A model generated the notes under the pieces. It was given only the letters and a program-made list of their open reading frames with translations, had not been told where the DNA came from and did not search any database. Made by a program: the position numbers and the translations under genes. A DNA stretch of 64,000 nucleotides from Chthonomonas calidirosea T49 (lineage in GTDB: Bacteria > Armatimonadota > Chthonomonadetes > Chthonomonadales > Chthonomonadaceae), in contig NC_021487.1 of NCBI RefSeq assembly GCF_000427095.1, positions 186,001 to 250,000 of the forward strand. Direction: 5' to 3'. Positions 33,145-42,382 of this stretch are shown piece after piece; position 1 is the stretch's first letter, and each line of letters opens with the position of its first letter.

Positions 33145-33939
33145 ATGGCTTTTTGCGAACTGAAGTATTTTAGCCCGGCGCTTCAAAAACAGACGGCGGC
33201 AAATATTATTCTACCGGAAGGCAAGAAGGGGCCTTTTTCGGTGCTCTACCTACTGCACGGCCTTTCAGACGATCACACGATTTGGCATCGGCGAACCTCT
33301 ATCGAGCGCTATGTGCAAGACCTTCCCCTTATCGTTGTTATGCCGGATAACGGTCGTGGTTGGTATACCGATGCCGTTGAAGGACCGGCAAGCGAAACGG
33401 CTATTGTCTTGGACCTCATGAACCTTGTAGATTCGCTTTTTCCAACGCGCGCAGAACGAGCAGGAAGGTGTGTGGCGGGTCTTTCGATGGGTGGATATGG
33501 GGCGTTCAAGCTAGCACTGAAATACCCAAACAAGTTCTGCGCAGCTGTTAGCCATTCCGGAGCGTTGGGCATAGGCCATTTTCCCCTGAGACCAGAGGAA
33601 GTAGATAGTGTAGGGGACGACGCGAACCTTGAGGAGCGAAGGCGTTGGATGCGTGAGATGGTGCGGATTTTTGGTGAAGACCCGGTAGGCAGCACGAACG
33701 ATCTTTATGCGCTTGCCAAGCAGGTTCCGCAATCTCTACGTCCAGCCTTACGCTTTGATTGCGGCACGGAAGATTTCTTGCTCGATCAGAATCGCAGCTT
33801 CCACTCCTATCTTGCTGAGATTGGTTACCCACACCAGTACGAAGAGTTTCCAGGTGGACACGATTGGTCTTATTGGGATCGGCATGTGCAGGAGACCTTA
33901 CAGTTTTTCCGACCGATATTGAGTCTCGATCAGGTTTAG
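33145..33939 (+). CDS. Alpha/beta-hydrolase esterase, EstA/esterase-D type
   Basis: A 264-residue cytoplasmic carboxylesterase of the putative-esterase (antigen-85/S-formylglutathione-hydrolase-like) group. The nucleophile elbow G-L-S-M-G-G has Ser114. The likely acid is Asp210 (C-G-T-E-D-F) and the base His239 (G-G-H-D-W). The oxyanion segment Y-L-L-H-G-L is at 35-40. Substrates in this group range from short acyl esters and acetylated sugars to feruloyl esters, so no specific one is assigned. Its last bases overlap the end of the convergent EEP gene by 4 nt. Confidence 0.88.
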   Translation: MAFCELKYFSPALQKQTAANIILPEGKKGPFSVLYLLHGLSDDHTIWHRRTSIERYVQDLPLIVVMPDNGRGWYTDAVEGPASETAIVLDLMNLVDSLFPTRAERAGRCVAGLSMGGYGAFKLALKYPNKFCAAVSHSGALGIGHFPLRPEEVDSVGDDANLEERRRWMREMVRIFGEDPVGSTNDLYALAKQVPQSLRPALRFDCGTEDFLLDQNRSFHSYLAEIGYPHQYEEFPGGHDWSYWDRHVQETLQFFRPILSLDQV

Positions 33940-34991
33940 CTTACAAGCGCAAGATCGGCTACGACTGGACAGTGGTCAGAGCCCACGCCGTCACCCGTTT
34001 GGCAGTTGTATATCTGCCACTGCGGGCTGGTGAAGATATGGTCAATCCGTAAAAAGGGAAAGGGAGGCAGCAGATATTGACCGTAGGTATAGCCATAGCC
34101 GCGACCTGCTTTGGAAAAAGCGTCCTGTAGACGTCCCTCTCGTTCCAGTATTCGACAGACCAAAGAGGCAGGAGGGGAGTTAAAGTCTCCGGCAACGATG
34201 GTTGGCTCCTGAGATGGCAGGAGCTTCAAAAGGCCAGTGGCTTGAGCAAGACGATGTCGCGCATCCTCCTGTAAAACATCAGTATGGCCTTTGATCAAAT
34301 CGAGCAGTGCCCAACGAGGTGAGAGAAGGTGCACGGAGAAGATCGTAACAAGGTGCTTGTCAAATCGAATCTGAAACTGCATAGCGTGGTAGTTTGGATC
34401 GCCCGGGCTCAGTGAAAGTGAGCGTGCATTGAGAATAGGATAGCGACTAGCCACGCTGCATTGGTAGAGCGTTTTCGTGTAGTAGCCATGTAGAGCCCCT
34501 TGAACAGGACTGTTAAGGATATTGGCAGAATCCTGCATCACCAAAACATCGGGATGAAAACGTCTGATTGTTTCTGCGATGGCTTGTGGGTTGCGTCGCC
34601 CCCATTTCACATTGTAGGTCATAATGCGCAAGGTTGGGATAGAATGAGAGGGTGAAATGGATGTATGCCAACAGAACCCCATTAATGGGCCGGCGACCCA
34701 CAAAAGACTGATGATAGGTAGCCCCAATTTCCTCGGAGCATAGCGGAGCATAGGGAGCAAAAGAATCAGGGCCGGCAATCCCCATATCCATGAAGGCAAG
34801 TAGAGAACGACAATGCCAAAAGTTGTTCTTTCGGGTCCGTAAAGTTGGAGTAGAGTGGCGAGTGCCGGAAAGAGAAACTGCAAGAGAGCTAAAATGGTAA
34901 GCCGTCTGCGCCATCTGCGGGCACGGATGCGCGGCTGGGAGTGTGCTGAGGGATAACTGCGCCACTCAACCGGACGTGCGGGAATCGCCAC
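33936..34991 (-). CDS. Membrane-anchored endonuclease/exonuclease/phosphatase family protein
   Basis: A 351-residue protein with about three N-terminal membrane helices (about 33-110). A metal-dependent EEP domain follows, starting R-I-M-T-Y-N-V-K-W-G (metal Asn) and containing V-A-G-D-F-N-S-P, then R-I-D-H-I-F and S-D-H-C-P-V, the Asp-His catalytic pair. The family includes DNA repair nucleases, lipid phosphatases and sphingomyelinases; the membrane-anchored form with an external catalytic domain is common in bacteria and its substrate is usually unknown. The expected conserved glutamate after the first motif appears as Gln (V-M-Q-D-S), which may weaken or alter metal binding. Confidence 0.82.
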   Translation of the reverse strand: MAIPARPVEWRSYPSAHSQPRIRARRWRRRLTILALLQFLFPALATLLQLYGPERTTFGIVVLYLPSWIWGLPALILLLPMLRYAPRKLGLPIISLLWVAGPLMGFCWHTSISPSHSIPTLRIMTYNVKWGRRNPQAIAETIRRFHPDVLVMQDSANILNSPVQGALHGYYTKTLYQCSVASRYPILNARSLSLSPGDPNYHAMQFQIRFDKHLVTIFSVHLLSPRWALLDLIKGHTDVLQEDARHRLAQATGLLKLLPSQEPTIVAGDFNSPPASLVCRILEREGRLQDAFSKAGRGYGYTYGQYLLPPFPFLRIDHIFTSPQWQIYNCQTGDGVGSDHCPVVADLALVS

Positions 34992-35219
34992 GTTTTCTTC
35001 TCCAGCTATGTCGTTTGGGTCTATGGGTGAAATGGTCTTGCTTCCAATTTATCGGTTAGGATGAGCGTTTCCCTAAGGGTAAAGGGCTGTTTTTTATTAT
35101 ACGGCATGAGTGAGTGCTGTTTAATGAGCAGGAATTCAGCCGCTTAGGTGCGAAATTACATGCGCTTAAGAATTGTCGTGCGGAAAGTTTTTTGCGTTAC
35201 TAAGGAGGGGTTCCGCGGT

Positions 35220-36239
35220 TTGTCCATATCTAGAGAAGGTCGAACACTGTCCCTACTAGCCGAGAAGCGTGCCTCCATGTGGGCTGCCTACTCGGGTGTG
35301 CTCGCTCCTCTTTCCTTTTTAGTGATCTTGTGTTTGGTATTATGGCGCCTATCACCTAATTTCGCAACTCGGGACAATCTCAAGCAGATCGTTGTTCAAT
35401 CAGCGGTTGTGGCGATACTTGCTTGTGGTCAGACGGCAGTTATTATCGCTGCACAGATTGATCTCTCTGTGGGAGCCATTATGGCGTTTTCGGGAGTAGC
35501 CGCAGCCGTAGCTATGCACACCTATCATGTAAGTGTGCCTATAGGCGTACTGATCGCTTGTGCTACCGGATTGATTTTTGGCACTGTCAACGGTCTGATT
35601 ACTGCCTACGGGCGTATTCCCTCCTTTATCGTCACTTTAGGCATGATGGAGGTCGCGCATGGCGCTGCTGGGTTGCTATCGGGCGATCAGGATGTGTCTA
35701 CCCCTCAGTCGTTTCAGGTGTTTGGTTATGGAGAGCTATTCGGTGGTCCGACGCGTGATGGAATTCCTTATGCAGCGCTAATGCTGATTCTCACAGCCAT
35801 CGTGGTACATATTGCCTTATCGAAAACTCGGTGGGGGCGCCAGGTGTATGCTATCGGAGGTAACGCGGAAGCCGCACGGCTGTCGGGGGTTCGTGTGGCC
35901 CGAGTGATCATTACCGTATTTATGTTATCGGGTTTTCTCTCTGGAGTAGCGGCAGTGGTGAGCGTTTCGAGGGCAAGCGTGGCCTCGCGTGATGCTGGCG
36001 TGGGCTATGAGCTTGACTCGATCGCAGCTGCCGTCCTCGGTGGGACCTCTTTGTTCGGTGGACAGGGAGGTATTCCAGGAACGATTTTGGGAGCAGCACT
36101 TATCTACACCATTCGGAACGGATGCGCTCTGCTGGGATATGGCCCTGACCTGCAAGAGGTTATCATCGGTTTGGTGATCGTAGTGGCCGTGCTGTACGAT
36201 CGATTTGGGCCAGGACGACGGGCGCTCCGCACCAGTTAG
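35220..36239 (+). CDS. Sugar ABC transporter permease, RbsC/BPD_transp_2 family
   Basis: An inner-membrane permease of about 339 residues with about nine hydrophobic helices. It has family motifs D-L-S-V-G-A-I-M-A and Y-A-I-G-G-N-A-E-A-A-R-L-S-G-V and the G-x-x-L-x-G-V-A-A-V region. A TTG at 35220 has the excellent AGGAGGGG 9 nt upstream, so I prefer it to the in-frame GTG at 35148. It imports a monosaccharide (ribose, xylose or arabinose class). The binding-protein gene follows 37 nt later, but no ATP-binding subunit is in the window, so a shared or distant ATPase must be used. Confidence 0.88.
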   Translation: MSISREGRTLSLLAEKRASMWAAYSGVLAPLSFLVILCLVLWRLSPNFATRDNLKQIVVQSAVVAILACGQTAVIIAAQIDLSVGAIMAFSGVAAAVAMHTYHVSVPIGVLIACATGLIFGTVNGLITAYGRIPSFIVTLGMMEVAHGAAGLLSGDQDVSTPQSFQVFGYGELFGGPTRDGIPYAALMLILTAIVVHIALSKTRWGRQVYAIGGNAEAARLSGVRVARVIITVFMLSGFLSGVAAVVSVSRASVASRDAGVGYELDSIAAAVLGGTSLFGGQGGIPGTILGAALIYTIRNGCALLGYGPDLQEVIIGLVIVVAVLYDRFGPGRRALRTS

Positions 36240-36276
36240 CTGAAATGACAAAGGAGTAAATAATCAGGAGTAGAAT

Positions 36277-37281
36277 ATGCGATTCGATAGGAGTTACTGT
36301 ACACTTCTGCTTGTTTTAGGGTTACTTGGAGCTGGGGTAAGCGGCTGTCAAAAGAGCGCTAGCCCAAGTGGGCAGGCGGGAAGCAACACGAACCAGACTG
36401 TCATTGCAGTGATTCCAAAAGGAACGGCGAACTCCTACTGGTTGGGGGTAAAAGCGGGTGCTGAGGCTGCTGGCAGAGAACATGGCGTGAAAATAGATTT
36501 CGATGGTCCGAAGCTGGAAACAGATATTACCGGCCAGATCAATCTTGTAGAAGATAAAATTAATGCGGGTGTCAAGGGCATTGTCTTGGCGGCCTGTGAT
36601 ACCCACGCTTTGCTGCGCCCGGTGGAGGATGCACTACGCCGAGGCATTCCCGTGGTGACCATCGATTCTGGGCTAGACCCGAAAGAGGATCCCTCCTATT
36701 GCTATATCGCCACGAACAACGAAGAGGGGGGTAAGAAGGCCGCGGACGCCCTTGCTGCCGCGATAGGTCAAAAAGGCAAAGTGGGTATTCTTGGCTTCCT
36801 ACAGGGTGCGGCATCCAACGACGATCGGCTAAAGGGCTTCACCGAGGAGATTAGAAAATATCCTGGCATCACCGTAGTAACGACGCTTTACGACGATAGC
36901 GATACGGGCAAGGCAGTAAACCAGACGGCCAACATGCTGACGGCTCACCCCGATCTCAACGGGATATTTGCAGCCAATCAGCCTGGAGGAGTTGGTGCAG
37001 CTAACTATCTACGGCAGAGTGGGCTGGTAGGTAAGGTGAAAATCGTGGCATTTGATGCTTCCGATGATGAGATAAACGACCTCAAACAAGGCATTATTCA
37101 AGCCTTGATCGTGCAGAACCCCTATCAGATGGGTTATCAAGGGGTTATTGAGGTCTTGAACGCGCTTGCCAAAAAGCCAGCGCCCCAACCGCGCTTTATT
37201 GATAGTGGCGTGACGGTGGTGACTCAGCAGAACATAAACGACCCGCAGATTCAGAGGTTACTGCATCCGGGTAGCTCATAA
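36277..37281 (+). CDS. Sugar-binding lipoprotein of the ABC transporter, RbsB-like
   Basis: A 334-residue periplasmic binding protein with a lipobox V-S-G-C (Cys24). The type-I periplasmic fold is indicated by V-I-A-V-I-P-K-G-T-A-N-S-Y-W, then V-E-D-K-I-N-A-G-V-K-G-I-V-L-A, the ligand loop V-V-T-I-D-S-G and Q-N-P-Y-Q-M-G-Y near the end. It is probably the receptor for the permease encoded just upstream. The adjacent sugar kinases suggest a carbohydrate ligand, whose identity is unknown. Confidence 0.9.
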   Translation: MRFDRSYCTLLLVLGLLGAGVSGCQKSASPSGQAGSNTNQTVIAVIPKGTANSYWLGVKAGAEAAGREHGVKIDFDGPKLETDITGQINLVEDKINAGVKGIVLAACDTHALLRPVEDALRRGIPVVTIDSGLDPKEDPSYCYIATNNEEGGKKAADALAAAIGQKGKVGILGFLQGAASNDDRLKGFTEEIRKYPGITVVTTLYDDSDTGKAVNQTANMLTAHPDLNGIFAANQPGGVGAANYLRQSGLVGKVKIVAFDASDDEINDLKQGIIQALIVQNPYQMGYQGVIEVLNALAKKPAPQPRFIDSGVTVVTQQNINDPQIQRLLHPGSS

Positions 37282-37303
37282 ACAGGCTTTGAGCTCAGGG
37301 CGA

Positions 37304-38287
37304 CTAACCTTCTTCATGATGCAGACGGTAGAGGAGGGGGGCGACAGCTGCGTAGTCCTGCACCTGTATGCCAAGCCCTGCCGGCAGAATACGGCAGCCC
37401 GCGGCGATTCTTGCCCAGCAGCGCTCAGCGACTGCCTTACGTACCGGCTCCAGTAGGCACTCGCCAGCATGAACCGCTATGGTCCCAAGAATAACGCATT
37501 CGGGGTTAAGAATCTGAAGCACGTTAGCGAGGCCGATACCGAGGTAGGTGCCCACCTCTTCCAGAAGCCCCTGGGCGAAGTTATCGCCCTCTTTAGCGGC
37601 AGCGATAACGTGTTCTGCTGTAATATTGGCTGGTTTCCCGTCGGCCATGCTAAGGACACGTTTGTGCCGGCCATACATTAAGCTTTCCCTGGCGAGCCGT
37701 GCGATGGCTGGGCCGGAGGCAAGTGCTTCCAAGCAACCCTGTTTGCCACAGGCGCAGAGGGGACCATTGGGCAGGATGGTTTGGTGGCCGATCTCACCGG
37801 CCAGTCCCTGCTTCCCATGGTAGAGCTTTCCATCCAGAATAAGACCACCGCCAATGCCGGTGCCCATGGTGAGATAAATTAAGTGAGAGGCTCCTTTACC
37901 GGCCCCAAAAAGCCACTCTGCGAGGGCGCCGGCATTGGCATCGTTTTCTAGAACCACGGGGAGGTGGAAACGCTCTTGCACAAAAGAGACGATCGGCACG
38001 TTGTCCCAGCCTGGGAGGTTTGGAGGAGAGCAGATAAGCCCCTTTTCGAGGTCTAGCGGCCCTCCGCAAACAACGCTGATGCCGGCAAGATCATCCTGGC
38101 TTATATTTTCCTCTTCAAGGAGCGCCCGGGCTAAATCGGTGAGTTCTGAAAGAACTGTTTCGGCATCACGCATCTGCGGGCGAGTTGGCATCTGCATTCT
38201 CGCACGCAACGTGCTATCTGTTGTGGCGAGAATAACGGCACTTTTCGTACCGCCGATGTCGAAACCGAGAACATAGTTAGCAGGCAT
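37304..38287 (-). CDS. ROK-family sugar kinase, glucokinase-like
   Basis: A 327-residue cytoplasmic kinase, taken from the ATG at 38287 so that the ATP phosphate loop D-I-G-G-T-K is at 10-15. The longer frame to 38497 would run into the divergent gene. The catalytic Asp lies in L-E-N-D-A-N-A-G-A, and the ROK zinc site G-H-x-x-x-x-x-x-x-P-x-C-x-C-G-K-Q-G-C-L-E is complete. No DNA-binding domain is attached, so it is an enzyme, not a repressor. It most likely phosphorylates glucose or a related hexose delivered by the transporter next door. Confidence 0.88.
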   Translation of the reverse strand: MPANYVLGFDIGGTKSAVILATTDSTLRARMQMPTRPQMRDAETVLSELTDLARALLEEENISQDDLAGISVVCGGPLDLEKGLICSPPNLPGWDNVPIVSFVQERFHLPVVLENDANAGALAEWLFGAGKGASHLIYLTMGTGIGGGLILDGKLYHGKQGLAGEIGHQTILPNGPLCACGKQGCLEALASGPAIARLARESLMYGRHKRVLSMADGKPANITAEHVIAAAKEGDNFAQGLLEEVGTYLGIGLANVLQILNPECVILGTIAVHAGECLLEPVRKAVAERCWARIAAGCRILPAGLGIQVQDYAAVAPLLYRLHHEEG

Positions 38288-38404
38288 AGTTTTTGGTATC
38301 TGAATGGTAACTAAAAAGATTTTCGAGAGTGTAAGTGCAGAGAGAAGGGTATATAAACATTCCGTAGAGAGTCCCTTTTTTCCTGCTAGAGAGGAGGTAG
38401 CATT

Positions 38405-39400
38405 GTGAAGATACGTGCCCACGCACCAGGGCGATGCGGTATTGTCGGAAATCCAACCGATATGTACGGGGGGTGCGTGCTCTCTTGTACGACTCAAGAG
38501 CGCGCCTTTTGTGAACTAGAACCTCGTGGAGAGGAGACACTTTTTCAGAATGAAGACCAACATAGCCTCGTGCGCAGCAAGGAGGATCTGCGTCTGCGGG
38601 GAGATAAGCTCGACATCCTACGGGCTGCATTTGCCTATTTTGATATCGATCCAGGGGCCACTCCAGTTCAGGTACGGGTTTGGACGGAGATACCTATGCA
38701 GGCGGGACTGGCCGGATCTACGGCCATGCTGACGGCCATTGTTGGCGCTATTGTGCGTTGGCAAAACCTACAGTTCAACCTTTATGCTTTAGCAGAGACG
38801 GTTCGAAAGATCGAGGCAAGACTGCTTGGTGTACTGTGTGGATTTCAGGATCAGCACATGGCGGTTTTTGGCGGCCTCAACTTTATGGATTTTTATGGAA
38901 AAGAGAGCCTTGAACAGAGGGAGGATGAGCCTTTAGCCACCATTGAGCCTTTGACTGAACGCTGTTCTGTACCACCCCTTCTTCTGGCACATACGGGTGT
39001 TCAACATCATTCTGGGACGGTTCACAAATCTCCCCGCCAGCGTTGGGAGGAGGGGGATACAGAGGTAAGGAGCGGCTATACCCGTATCATGGCTTTAGCA
39101 CGTAGAGGGAAGCGTGCGCTCATTGAGCAAGATTGGCAGAAGCTCGGTGAGGTCATGAACGAAAACCATGCGATAGTTGCTGCATTAGGCGGTTCGGGTT
39201 TAGAGAACGATCGTTTGATCGAGGCTGCGCTTCGATCCGGTGCGTGGGGCGCCAAGCTTGCTGGTGCTGGTGGAGGCGGCACAATTATCGTGCTCGTAAA
39301 GGATCACGAAAAAGTTGTACAGGCGCTACTAGACGCCGGCGCAGAAAAGCTATTAACCCCAGCACCTCGGCCGGGGTTAACGATAGAAGCGGAAAACTAA
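38405..39400 (+). CDS. GHMP-family sugar kinase with a glucuronokinase-like N-terminus
   Basis: A 331-residue kinase starting at GTG 38405 behind a strong GAGGAGG. The opening A-P-G-R-C-G-I-V-G-N-P-T-D-M-Y-G-G closely follows the G-N-P-x-D-x-Y-G-G pattern of plant glucuronokinases. The GHMP phosphate loop appears as A-G-L-A-G-S-T-A-M and motif 3 as K-L-A-G-A-G-G-G-G. It would phosphorylate the anomeric position of a sugar such as glucuronate. It is divergent from the ROK kinase and about 60 nt upstream of an arabinofuranosidase-like gene's far end. The substrate is a guess from the motif. Confidence 0.75.
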   Translation: MKIRAHAPGRCGIVGNPTDMYGGCVLSCTTQERAFCELEPRGEETLFQNEDQHSLVRSKEDLRLRGDKLDILRAAFAYFDIDPGATPVQVRVWTEIPMQAGLAGSTAMLTAIVGAIVRWQNLQFNLYALAETVRKIEARLLGVLCGFQDQHMAVFGGLNFMDFYGKESLEQREDEPLATIEPLTERCSVPPLLLAHTGVQHHSGTVHKSPRQRWEEGDTEVRSGYTRIMALARRGKRALIEQDWQKLGEVMNENHAIVAALGGSGLENDRLIEAALRSGAWGAKLAGAGGGGTIIVLVKDHEKVVQALLDAGAEKLLTPAPRPGLTIEAEN

Positions 39401-39419
39401 CTGGTGTCGCTAGCTTCAG

Positions 39420-41357
39420 CTACTTTCCTTTTAAGAGGAGCACATTTGCTGAATAAGGGGCGAACTGAAAACGAAATGTGGCCCCTGGAACAGTGCACCT
39501 TGTCATCGCCAGGTCTGGAGAACCTTTGCCTGTGCGCGCAGCGTCATCTTGAGGGATGCCGTAGGAATAACAGAGTGCGGCACGCTGGGGGTTGAAGCCT
39601 GCCAAGTGAATTTCGCCAGTGAGCGTCTGATCGGGGCTTTTGTTAATAATGAGCAGCGAGAGGGAGCCATTTGGATGACGCGCGGCATAGATGGAGAGCA
39701 GATCGTAGTTACTTGAGGCGCTGACGATCTGATCGCCGCTGTTGGCAAAGTAGGCAAGCAGTTTGAAAACGTAGTAGGTTGGATAGCGGTCGTTTTGAGG
39801 CGACACAATACCATAGTCGCCGTAGTTGCGCCATCCATAGAGAGTGGAACTATTGTTGTTATTGGGGCTGGGGCCGTTGCGTAAGTCCCACCAACAAATG
39901 GACTGGAATTCCGTTTTCAGAAGGTTGGCCACGCTATCGGCAAGATAGAGGCCGTTAACAAGACTGGTGGTCTGCTTGCCGGGGTTGTAAGAAACAGAGT
40001 TGTTCTCCGTGCACACCAGCGCAACCTTGTCGCCATCGCTGCCAAGATAGTCCGAGAGCTGCTGTCGGAGGTTCGCCGCATCGTTTGGCCAAGTGCGAGC
40101 GGCTTGGAGAAGGAAGGCATCACTCTCGTTGCCCGGATTTTGTTCGTAGCGGTGGTAGATGAGGAAGTCGGGTAAGACTCCTAGTTGGTGAAGAGTTGAG
40201 AGCATGACTGGAGTCCAGCCGTAGTGGGTTTGGTGGGTACGTGGGTTCACGGCAGCATGATTTTTATTATTGGCGAAAGAATCCTCACCGACGACAGCGA
40301 CGACGCCAACTTTAATAGAGGGATCTACGGCTTTCATTTGGGTAATAAATTGAGCCGCTTCTACGGCATAGGTGTAGGGATCATGAGGAATCGGATGGTG
40401 ATCTTCTTCCCAGTTTCCGTAGCATTCGTTGCCGATCTCCCAATATTTGAAACCGTAGTGTTTTTCGATATTGGCATAGCGCACCCACGCCGCTGCTTCT
40501 TGCGGAGTTCCGGAACCGTAGTTGACGGTGATAAAGGCCTGCGTATGGAGCGCTTGTGCGATGTGTGCAAAGCTGTCGAAATCGGTAGCCCATTTCCAGG
40601 TATTGTTGTCGGAGTTATTCGTTTGCCAGTGATAGCCGTCAGAAGTAGAGCCGCCGGGAAAGCGGAGAATGTTAATATGAAGGGGCGAGAGCAGCTCTAT
40701 GGTCGCTGGTGTGTTGAGATGAGAGTCCCAGCAAGCCGTATTGAGGCCGATGGCGATGGGCGAAACGTTTCGAAGAATATGCTGAACATCTACATCCAGC
40801 CGAATTTGAGCGGGTGGAGGAGCAGCCAGCAGGCGAATAGCAGCGAGATAGAAAGGCGGTTGAGCGGTTCCAGAGGCATCTTGCAGCCAAAAACCGGTGA
40901 AGTTAGCTGCATGATCAACATGAAGCGCTGCTAAGGGTATAACGACTTCTTGCCACCGATCGGCTAAAATCGCGCCTCCCTTGATGAAGGAGGCCAAGGG
41001 CACTGCTGGCTGCGCTTTGCGATCGAGCAGGCCTGCCACCTGTATGTGCTGATTTCCCGTGTTCCCTCCGTTAATCCAGAAGCTGAGTGCCGTATACCCG
41101 TCCGTCTTAAATGGTTCATGAGCCAGGTAGAATCCTTGCGAAGGAGCTGTGTAGTGCACCTGAATACTCGGTTCACCGGCATACGTAAAACGTGTGTTCC
41201 CAAGCTCTGTTTGGCACCATGACCAGTTCTGCCAGCCGTTTTCTAGTTTGCCGGTATAGATGACGAGATTTTGGGCATGGGCGGCTTGGACAACTCCGAG
41301 GCCTAGCACGAGAAGAGAAAGATAGTATAACCATTTCCTCGCGTGGGAGAGGTGCAT
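39420..41357 (-). CDS. Secreted GH51-like alpha-L-arabinofuranosidase-type enzyme
   Basis: A 645-residue exported enzyme with a signal peptide (about 1-28, ending A-H-A-Q). A beta-sandwich carbohydrate-binding-like domain (about 30-190) precedes a clan GH-A TIM barrel beginning P-I-A-I-G-L-N-T-A-C-W-D. R-F-P-G-G-S and the acid/base glutamate in Y-W-E-I-G-N-E (near 305) are conserved. The nucleophile is probably the Glu of V-C-T-E-N-N (near 450). A C-terminal beta domain follows. The pattern is that of GH51/GH39-like arabinofuranosidases, which release pentoses from plant cell-wall polysaccharide. The exact GH family is uncertain. Confidence 0.78.
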   Translation of the reverse strand: MHLSHARKWLYYLSLLVLGLGVVQAAHAQNLVIYTGKLENGWQNWSWCQTELGNTRFTYAGEPSIQVHYTAPSQGFYLAHEPFKTDGYTALSFWINGGNTGNQHIQVAGLLDRKAQPAVPLASFIKGGAILADRWQEVVIPLAALHVDHAANFTGFWLQDASGTAQPPFYLAAIRLLAAPPPAQIRLDVDVQHILRNVSPIAIGLNTACWDSHLNTPATIELLSPLHINILRFPGGSTSDGYHWQTNNSDNNTWKWATDFDSFAHIAQALHTQAFITVNYGSGTPQEAAAWVRYANIEKHYGFKYWEIGNECYGNWEEDHHPIPHDPYTYAVEAAQFITQMKAVDPSIKVGVVAVVGEDSFANNKNHAAVNPRTHQTHYGWTPVMLSTLHQLGVLPDFLIYHRYEQNPGNESDAFLLQAARTWPNDAANLRQQLSDYLGSDGDKVALVCTENNSVSYNPGKQTTSLVNGLYLADSVANLLKTEFQSICWWDLRNGPSPNNNNSSTLYGWRNYGDYGIVSPQNDRYPTYYVFKLLAYFANSGDQIVSASSNYDLLSIYAARHPNGSLSLLIINKSPDQTLTGEIHLAGFNPQRAALCYSYGIPQDDAARTGKGSPDLAMTRCTVPGATFRFQFAPYSANVLLLKGK

Positions 41358-41457
41358 CTTGGGTACCTCCTAATAGATGGGTTTTACTAACAAAATGGAG
41401 TTCATTACAAGCATGGCAGATTGAGGCAATTTCGTCAATGGAGGTTTGCATAGCACG

Positions 41458-42378
41458 ATGTTGGTTAAGAGCCACGCTCCGGTGCGTATCGACTTCGCTG
41501 GGGGTTGGACCGATGTGAATCTTTTTGCACTAGGAGCTGGGGGCGCTGTAGTGAACGCTACTATCAATCACTATGTTTCTGGAGAGCTGGAAGTTTATGA
41601 AGAGCCAGAGGCGTTGAGCTTTCCCGTGGCTTTGGCAGGCAGCCAAGAGGGCTTAAGAGTGGCCTATAGGTGTGATCTTCCTTCTGGCTCAGGGCTAGGA
41701 ACGTCGGCTGCCCTGAATGTTGTGTGGCTAAGCCTTATTCACTCTCAGATCGCTTCAGAAGAAGACAGAGCACGCATTGCAGAACTTGCGTATCAGTTAG
41801 AGGAGATGTTAGGGATTCTGGGCGGGAAACAAGATCAGTATGCTGCAGCCTTCGGTGGGGTGAACTTTATGACGTTCAATCAGAAAGTGCATGTGGAAAG
41901 GCTCGCCATCTCGCCAAAGTTCATAGAAATGTTAGAGCAGCGTTTAGTGCTGTGTTATACAGGCAAGCCGCGGCTATCAGGCAGCATTCATGCGCACGTT
42001 TGGGGCGCTTTCAAGAGAGGAGTTCCTCAAACGGTACAAGCACTATATGGGCTTCGTGATTGTGCCTTACGGATGCGTGAAGCGTTATTAGGAGAGGACA
42101 TCGCCCAATTTGCCTCTATTTTGAGCGAGAACTGGCAGCATCAGAAGGCGCTTGACCCCTCGATAACAAACGATCAAATAGAACTGTTGTTTGAGGTGGC
42201 CAGTAAGGCTGGTGCCATTGGCGGCAAGGCATGTGGTGCTGGTGGGGGCGGATGCCTGCTTTTCTGTGCGAAGGAGGGCAAAGCGAATGAGGTGGCCATG
42301 GCGTTATCCAAAGCAGGTGCACGCATTATTCCTTTTCATTTCGAATGGAAGGGCTTGGAGGTGACGCGTGAGGAGTAG
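41458..42378 (+). CDS. GHMP-family sugar kinase, heptose-7-phosphate/fucokinase-like
   Basis: A 306-residue kinase from ATG 41458. It starts with the subgroup signature A-P-V-R-I-D-F-A-G-G-W-T-D and has an intact phosphate loop S-G-S-G-L-G-T-S-A-A and motif 3 G-K-A-C-G-A-G-G-G-G. This subgroup includes D-glycero-D-manno-heptose 7-phosphate kinase (HddA), fucokinase and arabinokinase. Beside an arabinofuranosidase-like gene an arabinose or fucose substrate is attractive, while a heptose role would link to the RfaE2-type gene in the glycan operon at 7755-8240. I cannot decide between them. Its stop overlaps the start region of the next gene by little or nothing. Confidence 0.78.
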   Translation: MLVKSHAPVRIDFAGGWTDVNLFALGAGGAVVNATINHYVSGELEVYEEPEALSFPVALAGSQEGLRVAYRCDLPSGSGLGTSAALNVVWLSLIHSQIASEEDRARIAELAYQLEEMLGILGGKQDQYAAAFGGVNFMTFNQKVHVERLAISPKFIEMLEQRLVLCYTGKPRLSGSIHAHVWGAFKRGVPQTVQALYGLRDCALRMREALLGEDIAQFASILSENWQHQKALDPSITNDQIELLFEVASKAGAIGGKACGAGGGGCLLFCAKEGKANEVAMALSKAGARIIPFHFEWKGLEVTREE

Positions 42379-42382
42379 TTTG

